Source: Nocardiopsis trehalosi NBRC 14201
Lineage (GTDB): Bacteria > Actinomycetota > Actinomycetes > Streptosporangiales > Streptosporangiaceae
Reading direction: 5' to 3'
DNA length: 41,783 nucleotides
Assembly: GCF_001552555.1 (NCBI RefSeq)
Contig: NZ_BCRK01000032.1
Location: forward strand, 1-41,783
The notes under the pieces are model-generated. The model worked only from the letters and a program-made list of their open reading frames with translations. It ran no database searches and had not been told where the DNA came from. The position numbers and the translations under genes are program-made. How positions within the stretch are numbered: position 1 is the first letter of the stretch; every line of letters starts with the position of its first letter. This document shows positions 23,065-34,848 of the stretch, piece by piece.

Positions 23065-23561
23065 CCCCCGACGTGCGGCCGATGACCGACGCCGACGTGC
23101 CCGCCGTCATGCGCCTGGAGGAGGCGCTGTTCCCCTCCGACGCCTGGAGCGAGGGGGTGCTGCGCTCCGAACTCGCCCAGCCCTCCCGCCACTACGTGGT
23201 CGCCCACGATCCCGCCGCGCCCGGCCCCGGCGGCATCGTCGGCTACGCCGGGCTGCGCGCCGTCCCCCCGCAGGGCGACGTGCAGACCATCGCCGTCGCC
23301 GCCGACCACTGGGGGCGCGGCATCGGCGCGCTGCTGCTCACCGAGCTGCTCGGTGAGGCCGACCGCCGCGGCGCCCGCGACGTGTTTTTGGAGGTGCGCT
23401 CCGACAACCCGCGGGCGCAGGAGCTGTACCGCCGGTTCGGGTTCACCCGCATCGGGGTGCGGCGCAGGTACTACATCGACGCCGACGCGATCGTGATGCG
23501 CCGGACGGCGCCCGGCCCCGCCGCGCCCGGCGCCCCCGCCGACGAGGAGACCGCCCGATGA
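23052..23561 (+). CDS. rimI: Ribosomal protein S18-alanine N-acetyltransferase RimI
   Basis: A GNAT acetyltransferase of about 169 residues that acetylates the N-terminal Ala of ribosomal protein S18 (and possibly other proteins). [20 protein letters not shown] opens the fold, the acetyl-CoA loop is [11 protein letters not shown], and [18 protein letters not shown] then IGVRRRYY is the RimI ending. GTG 23052 has AAGAAGGT 6 nt upstream; GTG 23061, forming a 4-nt overlap with the tsaB stop, is the alternative. The last ATGA is shared with tsaD. Confidence 0.92.
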   Translation: MVGVTPDVRPMTDADVPAVMRLEEALFPSDAWSEGVLRSELAQPSRHYVVAHDPAAPGPGGIVGYAGLRAVPPQGDVQTIAVAADHWGRGIGALLLTELLGEADRRGARDVFLEVRSDNPRAQELYRRFGFTRIGVRRRYYIDADAIVMRRTAPGPAAPGAPADEETAR

Positions 23562-24595
23562 GCCGTGACCAGCCCTTGATCCTGGGCATCGAGACCTCCT
23601 GTGACGAGACCGGGGTGGGCCTGGTCCGCGGCTGCGAGCTGCTGGGCGACGAGGTCGCCTCCAGCGTCGACCAGCACGCCCGCTTCGGCGGCGTCGTCCC
23701 CGAGGTCGCCAGCCGCGCCCACCTGGAGGCCATGACCCCCACCGTGCGGCGGGCGCTCGACGCCGCCGGGGTGCGCATGTCCGACGTCGACGCCATCGCG
23801 GTCACCGCCGGGCCCGGCCTGGCGGGCGCCCTGCTGGTGGGGGTGTCGGCCGCCAAGGCGTACGCCATGGCGCTCGGCAAGCCCCTGTACGGGGTGAACC
23901 ACCTGGTGGGCCACGTCGCCGTCGACCAGCTGGAGCACGGCCCGCTGCCCAAGCCCACCGTGGCGCTGCTGGTGTCGGGCGGGCACACGTCGCTGCTGCT
24001 GGTCGAGGACCTCGCCACCAAGGTGCGGTCGCTCGGCGACACCGTCGACGACGCCGCGGGCGAGGCCTACGACAAGGTCGCCCGCCTGCTCGACCTGCCC
24101 TACCCGGGCGGGCCGCCCATCGACCGCGCCGCCCGCGAGGGCGACCCCAAGGCGATCCGGTTCCCGCGCGGCAAGTGGGGCGACGGCACCTACGACTTCT
24201 CGTTCTCCGGGTTGAAGACCGCCGTCGCCCGCTGGGTCGAGGACGCCGACCGCGCCGGGCGCCCGCTGCGGGTGCCCGACATCGCGGCGGCGTTCCAGGA
24301 GTCCGTGGTCGACGTGCTCACCCGCAAGGCCGTCGACGCGTGCACGGCCAACGGCGTGGAGCACCTGGTGATCAGCGGGGGGGTGGCCGCCAACTCGCGG
24401 CTGCGCGCCCTCGCCGAGGAGCGGTGCGCGGCGGCCGGCGTCGAACTGCGGGTGCCCCGGCCCCGGCTGTGCACCGACAACGGGGCGATGATCGCCGCCC
24501 TGGGCGCCGAGGTCGTCGCGGCCGGCCTGCCGCCGTCCGCCCTCGACCTCGCCACCGACACCTCGCTGCCGGTCGACCGGCCACTCGCGGGTTGA
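23558..24595 (+). CDS. tsaD: tRNA N6-adenosine threonylcarbamoyltransferase TsaD
   Basis: A 345-residue catalytic subunit that transfers the threonylcarbamoyl group to A37 of t[19 protein letters not shown] opens the ASKHA fold. The metal-binding histidines sit in SRAHLEAM and [10 protein letters not shown], and the glycine-rich [15 protein letters not shown] and [16 protein letters not shown] are typical. It overlaps the rimI stop by 4 nt (ATGA). Two strong palindromes after the stop separate it from the convergent coiled-coil gene. Confidence 0.96.
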   Translation: MSRDQPLILGIETSCDETGVGLVRGCELLGDEVASSVDQHARFGGVVPEVASRAHLEAMTPTVRRALDAAGVRMSDVDAIAVTAGPGLAGALLVGVSAAKAYAMALGKPLYGVNHLVGHVAVDQLEHGPLPKPTVALLVSGGHTSLLLVEDLATKVRSLGDTVDDAAGEAYDKVARLLDLPYPGGPPIDRAAREGDPKAIRFPRGKWGDGTYDFSFSGLKTAVARWVEDADRAGRPLRVPDIAAAFQESVVDVLTRKAVDACTANGVEHLVISGGVAANSRLRALAEERCAAAGVELRVPRPRLCTDNGAMIAALGAEVVAAGLPPSALDLATDTSLPVDRPLAG

Positions 24596-24599
24596 CCGC

Positions 24600-24704
24600 G
24601 GCCGGTCCGGGGCCGCCCGCGCGGGCGGCCCCGGACCGGCCCCGCCGGCACGTCCCGGGGCCGCACACGGCGGTGCCGGGGCCGGCGGACCGGCCCCGGC
24701 ACCG
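24600..24704. terminator. Two perfect hairpins between convergent genes
   Basis: The first is a 42-bp perfect palindrome, 24600-24641, with no loop (core GCCGGTCCGGGGCCGCCCGC and its complement). The second is a 15-bp perfect stem pairing 24671-24685 with 24690-24704 around CGGA. They lie between tsaD (+) and the coiled-coil gene (-) and probably stop both transcripts. Confidence 0.75.
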
Positions 24705-24728
24705 GGGGTTCACCGAACGGGGCGGCGG

Positions 24729-27134
24729 TTACTCGTCGTCGTCCTCGTCGTCGTCGCGGCGGCGCTTCTTCTTGCCGTCGCGGCCGGGGCGCAGCAGCGC
24801 CTCGGCCAGGGCGAGCATGGTCTCCTCCAGGGCGGCCAGGCGCTTGGTGACGTCGTCGTGCGAGGTCTCGACGGCCTCGGTCAGCGCCTCCTCGAACTCG
24901 TGCCGGTCGGGGCGCGCCTGCACCTCGCGCAGCAGCGGGTCCAGGGAGTCGACCAGGCGGCCGTCGAGCGCCTCCAGGCGCTGCGTCGGGTCGATGACCG
25001 GGCGCTCCACCAGCTCGGTGAGGCGGCGGTGGACCTCGCTGACCTCCATGGCCACGGGGAGCTGGGCGAGCCGCTGGTTGAGCGCCTCCAGGCGGTCGTC
25101 CACGGCCTCCAGGCGGCCGTCGACCCCGTCGATCTGGCCGTTGACGCCCTCGAACTGGCCCTCGACCCCGTTGACGCGGCCCTCGATGCCGTCGAGCCGC
25201 CCGTTGATGCCGTCGATACGGCCGTCGACCCCGTCGATCTTGCCTTCGACGCCCTCGAAGCTCCCCTCGAAGTGGCCCTCGAAGGTGTCGAACCGGTCGG
25301 CGAGCCGGCCCAGGCCGTGCTCGAAGCGGCCGGAGATGGCGGCCAGGTGCTGGTCGACCCGGTCGGACAGCTCCCGCTGCCGCTGCTCCAGGCGGGCGTC
25401 GACGGCGGCCCGGTGCTCCTCGACCGCGGCGGTCAGCGCGGCGTGGCGCTCGGCCGCGGCCTCGATGGCCTCGGCGTGCCGGGTGTCGGCGGTGGCGGTG
25501 AGGGAGCGCGCGCTGTCGTCGATGGCGGCGCGCAGCGCGTCGAGCGCCCCGGTGGCGGCGGCGCGGTCCTCGTCGGCGGCGGCGCGCAGGGCCTGCGCGG
25601 TGGCGTCGAGCCGCTCGGAGAGGTGCTCGCGCTGCTGGTCGTCGCGCTCGCGCAGCTCGGCGCGGTGCAGTTCGAGCTGCTCGTGCAGCTCGCCGAGGCG
25701 CTGGCGCAGGTGCGAGCGCAGGTCGTCCAGCCGCTCGGCGGTGGAGTCGGCGAGCTTGACCACCGCGCTGTTGGCGTCGGCGACGGCCGCGGTGGCCTCG
25801 GCGTGGTTCTCCTCGGCCTGGGTGCCGAGCCCGGCCAGCCCGTCGGCGAGGCGGGCCGCGGCCTCGCTGTGGCGGGCGTCGACCGCGGCGGAGAGGTCGC
25901 GCAGGCCGTCCTCGATGCGGGTGGTGAGGGCGGCGGCGTGGTCGTCGGCGGTGGTGCGGAGTTCGGTGCGGTGGGCCTCGGCGGCCTCGGTGAGTCCGCG
26001 CAGCCCGTCCGCGACGGTGCTGGTGAGCGCGGTGTGGCGCTCCTCGGCGGCGGCGGTGAGGGCGGCGTGGCGCTCGGCCGCGGCCTCGGCGGCCTCGGCG
26101 TGCCGGGCGTCGGCGGCCTCGGTGACGCCGCGCAGCCCTTCGTCGATGCGGGTGGTGAGGGCGGCGGCGTGGTCGTCGGCGGTGGTGCGGAGTTCGGTGC
26201 GGTGGGCCTCGGCGGCCTCGGTGAGTCCGCGCAGCCCGTCCTCGACGGCGGCGGTGAGCGCGGTGTGGCGCTCCTCGGCGGTGGTGCGCAGGTCCTCGGC
26301 GGCGCCGCGCAGCTCCTCGGCGAGGGCGTCGACGCGGGCGACGGCGGCCTCGTGGCGTTCGTCCAGCGCCGCGGTGAGCTGCTCGTGGCGCCCGGCGAGC
26401 GCGGCCTCCAGGGCGTCGTGGCGTTCGGTGAAGGCGGTGCTCAGCGCGTCGCGCGCCTCGGCGGCGGTGCGCTCCAGCGCGGCGCGGCCCTCGGCGACCG
26501 CGGCGGCCAGCGCGTCGTGGCGCTCGTCGGCGCGGCCCATGGCGGTGTCGTGGCGCTCCTCGGCGCGCGCCCCGGCGGCGGCCAGCGCGTCGTCCAGGCC
26601 GGCGGCCCGGCCGGCGAGCGCTTCGATGGCCTGGTCGACCTGGGCGAACCGCGCCTCGATGCCGGCGGCCAGGCCCTCCAGGCGCTCGGTCAGGGAGTCG
26701 ACGCGGGCGGCGGTGCGCTCGCCGTTGTCGGCGAGGCTCTGCAGCCGGGCCAGCGCGGTGTCGAGGTCGCCGCTGATGGCGCGGATGTCGCTGCGCAGCG
26801 ACGGCATCTCGCCGAGGGGCTTGACCCGCTCACCGACGAGGGCGATGTGCTCGGCCAGGGTCTCGGCCCACTCGGGCGGCCGCGAGCTGAGCTCGTCCAC
26901 CCGGGACTGCACGCCGGCCACGGACTCGGCGAGCGAGGCGAGTTCGCGCTCGCGGAACTCGCGCAGCAGCCACTCCATGCCCTCCAGCCGCTGGCGCATC
27001 TCCTCGCTGACCGCGCCCTGCGACTTCTGCTCGGACATCTGGTCCTGCGCGGCCCGCGAGAGGAGGTCCCGCATGCGGTCGGAGATCCCGGTCTGCCCTC
27101 CCCCGTTGAGGAAGTTGGGGTTCGTCTGTTCCAC
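24729..27134 (-). CDS. 801-residue repetitive coiled-coil protein, unknown function
   Basis: No enzyme domain or membrane helix is visible. After a short polar N-terminus nearly the whole chain is Ala/Glu/Arg-rich, heptad-like helix with recurring AERHAALTAAVEE-type units, suggesting a long rod. Residues 298-331 and 375-408 are encoded by an exact 99-bp DNA repeat (offset 231 bp, 77 codons). About 610-690 is a tract of (I/V/L)xGxxG(R/K)-type repeats, as in IDGVDGRIDGINGRLDGIEG. The tail is KKKRRR followed by acidic residues. GTG 27134 has AAGGAG 7 nt upstream. A scaffold, polar-growth or envelope role is conceivable, but nothing in the sequence decides it. Confidence 0.85.
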   Translation of the reverse strand: MEQTNPNFLNGGGQTGISDRMRDLLSRAAQDQMSEQKSQGAVSEEMRQRLEGMEWLLREFRERELASLAESVAGVQSRVDELSSRPPEWAETLAEHIALVGERVKPLGEMPSLRSDIRAISGDLDTALARLQSLADNGERTAARVDSLTERLEGLAAGIEARFAQVDQAIEALAGRAAGLDDALAAAGARAEERHDTAMGRADERHDALAAAVAEGRAALERTAAEARDALSTAFTERHDALEAALAGRHEQLTAALDERHEAAVARVDALAEELRGAAEDLRTTAEERHTALTAAVEDGLRGLTEAAEAHRTELRTTADDHAAALTTRIDEGLRGVTEAADARHAEAAEAAAERHAALTAAAEERHTALTSTVADGLRGLTEAAEAHRTELRTTADDHAAALTTRIEDGLRDLSAAVDARHSEAAARLADGLAGLGTQAEENHAEATAAVADANSAVVKLADSTAERLDDLRSHLRQRLGELHEQLELHRAELRERDDQQREHLSERLDATAQALRAAADEDRAAATGALDALRAAIDDSARSLTATADTRHAEAIEAAAERHAALTAAVEEHRAAVDARLEQRQRELSDRVDQHLAAISGRFEHGLGRLADRFDTFEGHFEGSFEGVEGKIDGVDGRIDGINGRLDGIEGRVNGVEGQFEGVNGQIDGVDGRLEAVDDRLEALNQRLAQLPVAMEVSEVHRRLTELVERPVIDPTQRLEALDGRLVDSLDPLLREVQARPDRHEFEEALTEAVETSHDDVTKRLAALEETMLALAEALLRPGRDGKKKRRRDDDEDDDE

Positions 27135-27463
27135 CGAGGTGCTCCTTCATCTCTGGCGCCGCCATCCGAACGCCGGCGGATGGGCGGTGTTCTCGACGGA
27201 TGCATAGGGGGAGGGGTGGCACCGGCGCCTGGCCGTGACGCTCGGACGCTCCGCGCCTACTCGCCGTGAGCGGGGGACGCATGGCGAAAGGGCGGACGTT
27301 GTCGGCGCAGCGCAGGTCGACCCTGGACACCGCCCGGGAGATCCGTGAGAAGGGGAAAGGATTCAGCGGGGTCAGTTTACCGACATCAGCCATGTTCACC
27401 GGGTCGAAGTCGCAGAAAACCGGGGTCATACGGGGAGTTCGTAACGTGCCCGCCGCCGTCACG
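27135..27463 (-). promoter_or_regulatory. 329-bp gap upstream of the coiled-coil gene
   Basis: Locally less GC-rich at 27330-27470, as expected of a promoter region. It holds the AAGGAG ribosome binding site (plus-strand 27142-27147) and an inverted repeat, TAACGTG-N11-CACGTTA, at 27442-27466 that overlaps the stop of the methyltransferase gene. Open frames cross the gap on both strands but have no ribosome binding site or family resemblance. Confidence 0.35.
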
Positions 27464-28774
27464 TTAGTACGGATGGCCCGGTCCGTCATCCCTTGCGGGG
27501 GCGGGCTCACCGCCCGTTGCGCCGCCGGGGTCCGGCGGCACCGCCGTGACCTCGGAACACAGCAGGCTGAAGGGCCGGTCGCCCACGCGCGTGAGGACCA
27601 CCACCACCGACTCCGGGCCCGAGGGGCGGAGGTCGCGGCGGAGCTTCTCGACGTCGACGGCCGAGCCGCGTTTCTTAATCGTTACGGTTCCGGCGTTCCG
27701 GGCGCGGACCGCCGCGCGCAGCCGCTTCAGCGAGAACGGCAGCACCTCGGTCACCTCGTAGGCGCGGCTGAACGGGTCGGCCACCAGGCGGTCGGAGGTG
27801 ACGTAGGCGATACGCGGGTCGAGGAGCGCGCCGCCGACCCGCGCGGCGGCCTCGGCCACCAGGTGCGCCCGCACCACCGCCCCGTCGGGTTCGTAGAGGT
27901 AGCGGCGGGGCGCGGCGACGGGTGGCGGGCCCAGGCCGGGGTCGGCGTCGAGGACGGCCGGCGCGGTGCCGTCGCCCCGCAGCAGGGTGGCCCGGCGCGG
28001 CGCCCCGCTCAGCGCGCCGAACCACAGCGCGGCCTCCTTCACCTCGCCGCCGACCGAGATCCACTCGGCGGAGACCCCCTCGGGCACCAGCTCGTGCGGG
28101 ATGCCGGGGGCGACCTTCAGGCAGCCGGCGGCGGCCCCGCTCGCCAGGCCGACGGCGGTGGACCACGGCGGGGAGTAGGCGTGCGGGTCGAAGACCCGGC
28201 CGCGCCGCCCGCGCCGGGCGGGGTCGCAGAACACGGCGTCGCGCGGCCCGGTGCCGGCGCCGGCGGCGTCGCCGACGTGCACGCGGGTGCGGTCGGCCAC
28301 GCCCAGCGCCTCGGTGTTGGCGGCGGCGACCGCGGCGGTCAGCGGGTCGGTGTCGACCCCGTCGACGGTGAACCCGGCGCGGGCGAGGGCGAGCAGGTCG
28401 GCGCCGATGCCGCAGCACAGGTCGGCGACCCGGGCGCCGGGGGCGAGGGCGGCGGCGAACCGGCGGGCGCGGTACTCGGCGAGCGGGCGGCGGGTGGCCT
28501 GCTCCAGGCCGTCGGGGGTGAAGAACATGGCGTCGGCCCAGTCGCCGAACTTGGCGCGGGCGCGGCCGCGCAGCCGCACCTGGGTGAGGGCGGCGGCGGC
28601 GAGTTCGTCGGGTGCGACACCGGGCGCGGCGGGGCCCTCGGCCGCGACCCGCCGGAGGCGGGTGGCGGCGGCCAGCGGATCGGCGGCGGCCTCGGCCGGG
28701 GCGATCGCGCCGAGCAGCCGCCGGCCGGCGGGTGTGCGCAGCGCGTCGAAGGCCGCCGTTCGCCCGCTAGTCAC
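27464..28774 (-). CDS. Class I SAM-dependent methyltransferase with THUMP-like domain
   Basis: A 436-residue protein of the THUMP-like-domain methyltransferase family. SAM motif I is VADLCCGIGADLLALARAGF, followed by VDGVDTDPLT; the catalytic-loop candidate is AVFCDPARRG. The C-terminal THUMP-like part includes LPFSLKRLRAAVRARNAGTV and TIKKRGSAVDVEKLRRDL. RNA is the probable substrate class, from the domain name only. GTG 28774, one codon after a TTG, fits GGGGGAA upstream. It is divergent from groES, whose promoter lies just 27 bp away. Confidence 0.85.
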   Translation of the reverse strand: MTSGRTAAFDALRTPAGRRLLGAIAPAEAAADPLAAATRLRRVAAEGPAAPGVAPDELAAAALTQVRLRGRARAKFGDWADAMFFTPDGLEQATRRPLAEYRARRFAAALAPGARVADLCCGIGADLLALARAGFTVDGVDTDPLTAAVAAANTEALGVADRTRVHVGDAAGAGTGPRDAVFCDPARRGRRGRVFDPHAYSPPWSTAVGLASGAAAGCLKVAPGIPHELVPEGVSAEWISVGGEVKEAALWFGALSGAPRRATLLRGDGTAPAVLDADPGLGPPPVAAPRRYLYEPDGAVVRAHLVAEAAARVGGALLDPRIAYVTSDRLVADPFSRAYEVTEVLPFSLKRLRAAVRARNAGTVTIKKRGSAVDVEKLRRDLRPSGPESVVVVLTRVGDRPFSLLCSEVTAVPPDPGGATGGEPAPARDDGPGHPY

Positions 28775-28800
28775 CAACGTGTTCCCCCGTGACCTGTTGT

Positions 28801-28829
28801 TTGACGAGCCTCCCGGCCGCGACTACTGT
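28801..28829 (+). promoter_or_regulatory. groES-groEL promoter, vegetative type
   Basis: TTGACG (28801-28806) and TACTGT (28824-28829) are separated by exactly 17 bp, a good sigma-70-type promoter. Predicted transcription starts at about 28836, inside the CIRCE element. Confidence 0.75.
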
Positions 28830-28835
28830 TCCATT

Positions 28836-28862
28836 CTGGCACTCTCAACGATAGAGTGCTAA
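28836..28862 (+). promoter_or_regulatory. CIRCE element (HrcA operator)
   Basis: CTGGCACTC, nine bases, GAGTGCTAA. This matches the CIRCE consensus TTAGCACTC-N9-GAGTGCTAA with two mismatches in the left arm. It overlaps the predicted start of transcription, so HrcA should repress groES-groEL until heat shock. Confidence 0.92.
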
Positions 28863-28968
28863 TCGCGACGAGGCCGGTCTGGCACCCGCGACGACAGGCC
28901 GCCGTGGTCGCCCCTTTTACCGAGCATGCCGTTTCGAATACGCGAACCCGAAGGGGGAGGTCACAACC

Positions 28969-29280
28969 GTGTCGACCGCCACCAAGACCGTGCTGAAGCC
29001 GCTTGAGGACCGCGTCGTCGTCAAGACGCTCGAGGCCGAGCAGACCACCGCTTCCGGCCTGGTCATCCCGGACACCGCCAAGGAGAAGCCCCAGGAGGGC
29101 GAGGTCCTGGCCGTGGGTCCGGGCCGCTGGGACGACGAGGGCGAGAACCGCATCCCGCTGGACGTCAAGGTCGGCGACATCGTCCTGTACAGCAAGTACG
29201 GCGGCACCGAGGTCAAGTACAACAACGAGGAGTACCTCGTCCTCTCCGCCCGCGACCTGCTCGCGGTCGTCGAGAAGTAG
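28969..29280 (+). CDS. groES: Co-chaperonin GroES
   Basis: A 103-residue 10-kDa chaperonin that caps Gro[38 protein letters not shown] with the mobile loop, [17 protein letters not shown] and the closing [12 protein letters not shown] are all typical. GTG 28969 follows GGGGGAGG at 28953-28960. It is controlled by the CIRCE element upstream. groEL follows after 138 bp containing a strong stem-loop. Confidence 0.97.
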   Translation: MSTATKTVLKPLEDRVVVKTLEAEQTTASGLVIPDTAKEKPQEGEVLAVGPGRWDDEGENRIPLDVKVGDIVLYSKYGGTEVKYNNEEYLVLSARDLLAVVEK

Positions 29281-29314
29281 CCTCGGCCGGCATCCAGCCA
29301 CCCGCAGAGGTATC

Positions 29315-29347
29315 CCGCCCCGGCCGGCAGCCTGCCGGACGGGGCGG
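29315..29347 (+). promoter_or_regulatory. Stem-loop between groES and groEL
   Basis: An outer 8-bp stem, 29315-29322 with 29340-29347, encloses one mismatch and a 6-bp inner stem, 29324-29329 with 29333-29338, loop GCC. There is no T-tract. It could reduce read-through, or be an RNA processing or stability site. Confidence 0.5.
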
Positions 29348-29418
29348 TCTGCGTCCGTCCCGAGCGCCCGTACGGCGCGCGGGCACCACCGTACGTGCAC
29401 GGATAAGGAACGCTCACC

Positions 29419-31035
<1,617 letters not shown>

Positions 31036-31068
31036 CCCAGGTCCGCCGGGCGCTCGCCCCATTACCAC

Positions 31069-31098
31069 GCGTGCCCCGGGTTCCCACCCGGGGCACGC
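31069..31098 (+). terminator. Terminator of groES-groEL
   Basis: A perfect 12-bp stem, 31069-31080 with 31087-31098, loop TTCCCA, 33 nt after the groEL stop. Confidence 0.75.
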
Positions 31099-31188
31099 GC
31101 GGTCTTATCCGGCATTTCTACCAAATGTGATCATTCTGTATCCGGAGTTCGTGACGTGTAAGTCCGCGTGGCGGGGCATCATTCGTAC

Positions 31189-31812
31189 GTGACGGATCCA
31201 CGCGTCTCGGGGGGCGCGCTCGCACGGCGGCCCGGTGCCCCGCGCAGAGCGAGCGACACGGAACTGAACGACCTCACCTCCCTGGCGGTCCAGGGCGACC
31301 ACGGTGCGGTGGACTCGCTGATCCGCGAGGTCCGGCCGATGGTGGTCCGCTACTGCCGGGCCCGGCTCGCCCGCGTCTCCGGCTACGTCCACTACTCCGA
31401 CGACGTCGCGCAGGAGGTCTGCATCGCCCTGCTGGCCGCGCTGCCCCGCTACGAGGACATGGGCCGCCCCTTCGCCTCGTTCGTGTTCGGCATCGCGGCG
31501 CACAAGGTGGCCGACGCGCTGCGCACCTCCACCAGGGCCGACGTGCCCACCGACGCCGTCCCCGACCGCCCCGACGACGGCCCGGGACCGGAGGAGGCGG
31601 CGGTCCGCTCCGTCGAGGCCGAGCGGGCGCGCGCCCTGCTCGACGAGCTTCCCGAGCAGCAGCGGAGACTGCTCCTCATGCGCGTGATCGCGGGACTATC
31701 AGCAGACGAGACGGGACATGTCCTTGGGATGTCGGCGGGTGCGGTACGGGTTGCCCAGCACCGAGCTCTTGCTCGGCTTCGGCAGGTGGCCGTGGCGAAC
31801 CGCCTCTTCTAG
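31189..31812 (+). CDS. shbA: ECF-type RNA polymerase sigma factor, SigD/ShbA-like
   Basis: A 207-residue group 4 sigma factor. Region 2 is [20 protein letters not shown] followed by [16 protein letters not shown], then [18 protein letters not shown]; region 4 is [20 protein letters not shown] followed by the helix-turn-helix [17 protein letters not shown]. The position between groEL and guaB is that of mycobacterial SigD and streptomycete ShbA; ShbA drives transcription of the principal sigma gene hrdB. No anti-sigma or whiB gene is adjacent. The start is uncertain: GTG 31189 or GTG 31168, both with weak ribosome binding sites. Confidence 0.85.
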   Translation: MTDPRVSGGALARRPGAPRRASDTELNDLTSLAVQGDHGAVDSLIREVRPMVVRYCRARLARVSGYVHYSDDVAQEVCIALLAALPRYEDMGRPFASFVFGIAAHKVADALRTSTRADVPTDAVPDRPDDGPGPEEAAVRSVEAERARALLDELPEQQRRLLLMRVIAGLSADETGHVLGMSAGAVRVAQHRALARLRQVAVANRLF

Positions 31813-32025
31813 CGGCCCGCGCCACGCCCCGATCGTCCCCGGCCCCCGGGGCCGCCGCTGCCCGTCCCGCCTCCGCCCCCGCACCCACTGCGCCTTCCGC
31901 CGCTAGGGCGTGCCGACCCCTGCGGCGGACCGGGGGCCCGGGCGCGGCCCCGGGACCGGGTGCCGGCGCCCCCGTGCGCTGTGAGTCTGCCCACGGCGGC
32001 CCCGCTCTGAGCTGGCGGATTGCGG

Positions 32026-32048
32026 GACCGGCGGTAAAGCCGCCGGTC
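32026..32048 (+). terminator. Stem-loop upstream of guaB
   Basis: A perfect 9-bp stem, GACCGGCGG (32026-32034) with CCGCCGGTC (32040-32048), loop TAAAG. It lies 213 nt after the sigma gene and just before the presumed guaB -10. It may end the sigma transcript. The 31813-32025 stretch before it holds only GC-rich sequence with no gene I can support. Confidence 0.5.
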
Positions 32049-32055
32049 AGGGCCC

Positions 32056-33587
<1,532 letters not shown>

Positions 33588-33715
33588 CCGCGCCGCCCCG
33601 CGCCCGCACCGGCGCGGCGGGCGCAGGGGGGCGGGCGGGGGCCGCGGGGTAAACTCGCGGCGGCAGGACGCGCCGGTGGTCGCACCGGCGCGGGTCGTGA
33701 GAGGGGAACGAAGCG

Positions 33716-34831
33716 TTGGCGCAGGTGGAGATCGGTCTGGGCAAGAACGGGCGTCGAGCCTACGAGCTGGACGAGATCGGGATCGTGCCCGCCCGGCGTA
33801 CCCGCGACCCCGAGGAGGTGTCGATCGCCTGGCAGATCGACGCCTACCGGTTCGAGACCCCGCTCGTCGGCAGCCCCATGGACAGCGTGGCCTCGCCGCG
33901 CACCATCGTCGCCATCGGTGAGAACGGCGGCCTGGGCGTGCTCGACCTCGAAGGGCTCTGGACCCGCTACGAGGACCCCGAGCCGCTGCTCGCCGAGATC
34001 CACCAGCTCGACGACGAGGCCGCCACCCGCCGGCTCCAGGAGATCTACGCCGCGCCGATCCAGGAGGAGCTGATCGGCCGGCGCATCGAGGAGATCCGCC
34101 GGGCCGGGGTGGTCACCGCCGCCCGGCTGTCGCCGCAGAACACCGCGCAGTACCACAAGGCCGTCATCGACGCCGGGGTCGACATCTTCGTCATCCGCGG
34201 CACCACGGTCTCGGCCGAGCACGTGTCCGGGCGCGCCGAGCCGCTCAACCTCAAGCAGTTCATCTACGACCTCGACGTCCCGGTGGTGGTGGGCGGCTGC
34301 GCCACCTACACCGCGGCGCTGCACCTCATGCGCACCGGCGCGGCCGGGGTCCTCGTCGGGTTCGGCGGCGGTTCCGGGCACACCACCCGCTCCGTGCTGG
34401 GCGTGGCCGTGCCCATGGCCAGCGCCGTCGGCGACGTCGCGGCCGCCCGCCGCGACTACCTGGACGAGTCCGGCGGCCGCTACGTGCACGTCATCGCCGA
34501 CGGCGGCATGAGCCGGGCCGGCGACATCGCCAAGGCGCTGGCGTGCGGCGCCGACGCGGTCATGGTGGGCTCGCCGCTGGCGCGCGCTGAAGAGGCCCCC
34601 GGCCGCGGCTACCACTGGGGAAGTGAGGCCCACCACACCGAGCTGCCGCGCGGCGAGCGGGTTCAGGTCGGCACCATCGGCGACCTCCGGTCGATCCTGC
34701 ACGGGCCGGCGTCCACGAGTGACGGGTCGATGAACCTGATGGGCGCGCTGCGCCGCACCATGGCCACCTCCGGCTACACCGACCTGAAGGAGTTCCAGCG
34801 GGTCGAGGTCGTGGTCAACCCGCACGGCTGA
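33716..34831 (+). CDS. guaB3: GuaB3 family IMP dehydrogenase-related protein
   Basis: A 371-residue TIM-barrel protein of the actinobacterial/cyanobacterial GuaB3 type, without CBS domains. VEIGLGKNGRRAYELDEIGI opens the family pattern. Where GuaB has GSICTTR this protein reads GGGSGHTTR, so the catalytic Cys is absent and a different activity is likely; some GuaB3 proteins have been reported to act as GMP reductases. DGGMSRAGDIAKALACGADA is the phosphate-binding part. The start is TTG 33716 after GAGAGGGGAACG. A strong terminator follows. Confidence 0.92.
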   Translation: MAQVEIGLGKNGRRAYELDEIGIVPARRTRDPEEVSIAWQIDAYRFETPLVGSPMDSVASPRTIVAIGENGGLGVLDLEGLWTRYEDPEPLLAEIHQLDDEAATRRLQEIYAAPIQEELIGRRIEEIRRAGVVTAARLSPQNTAQYHKAVIDAGVDIFVIRGTTVSAEHVSGRAEPLNLKQFIYDLDVPVVVGGCATYTAALHLMRTGAAGVLVGFGGGSGHTTRSVLGVAVPMASAVGDVAAARRDYLDESGGRYVHVIADGGMSRAGDIAKALACGADAVMVGSPLARAEEAPGRGYHWGSEAHHTELPRGERVQVGTIGDLRSILHGPASTSDGSMNLMGALRRTMATSGYTDLKEFQRVEVVVNPHG

Positions 34832-34848
34832 CCGGCGGTCCGGCTCGC

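Noticed and set aside
24175-27207. 1010-codon plus-strand frame through tsaD and opposite the coiled-coil gene
   Set aside because: Ser/Ala/Arg-rich shadow; the minus-strand frame has a good ribosome binding site, coiled-coil regularity and a coherent start and stop.
26830-27510. Minus-strand frame of 226 codons across the 27135-27463 gap
   Set aside because: No ribosome binding site, no family resemblance, and it overlaps the coiled-coil gene in another frame.
31813-32025. Short frames between the sigma factor gene and guaB
   Set aside because: Pro/Arg-rich, no ribosome binding sites, no recognised family.
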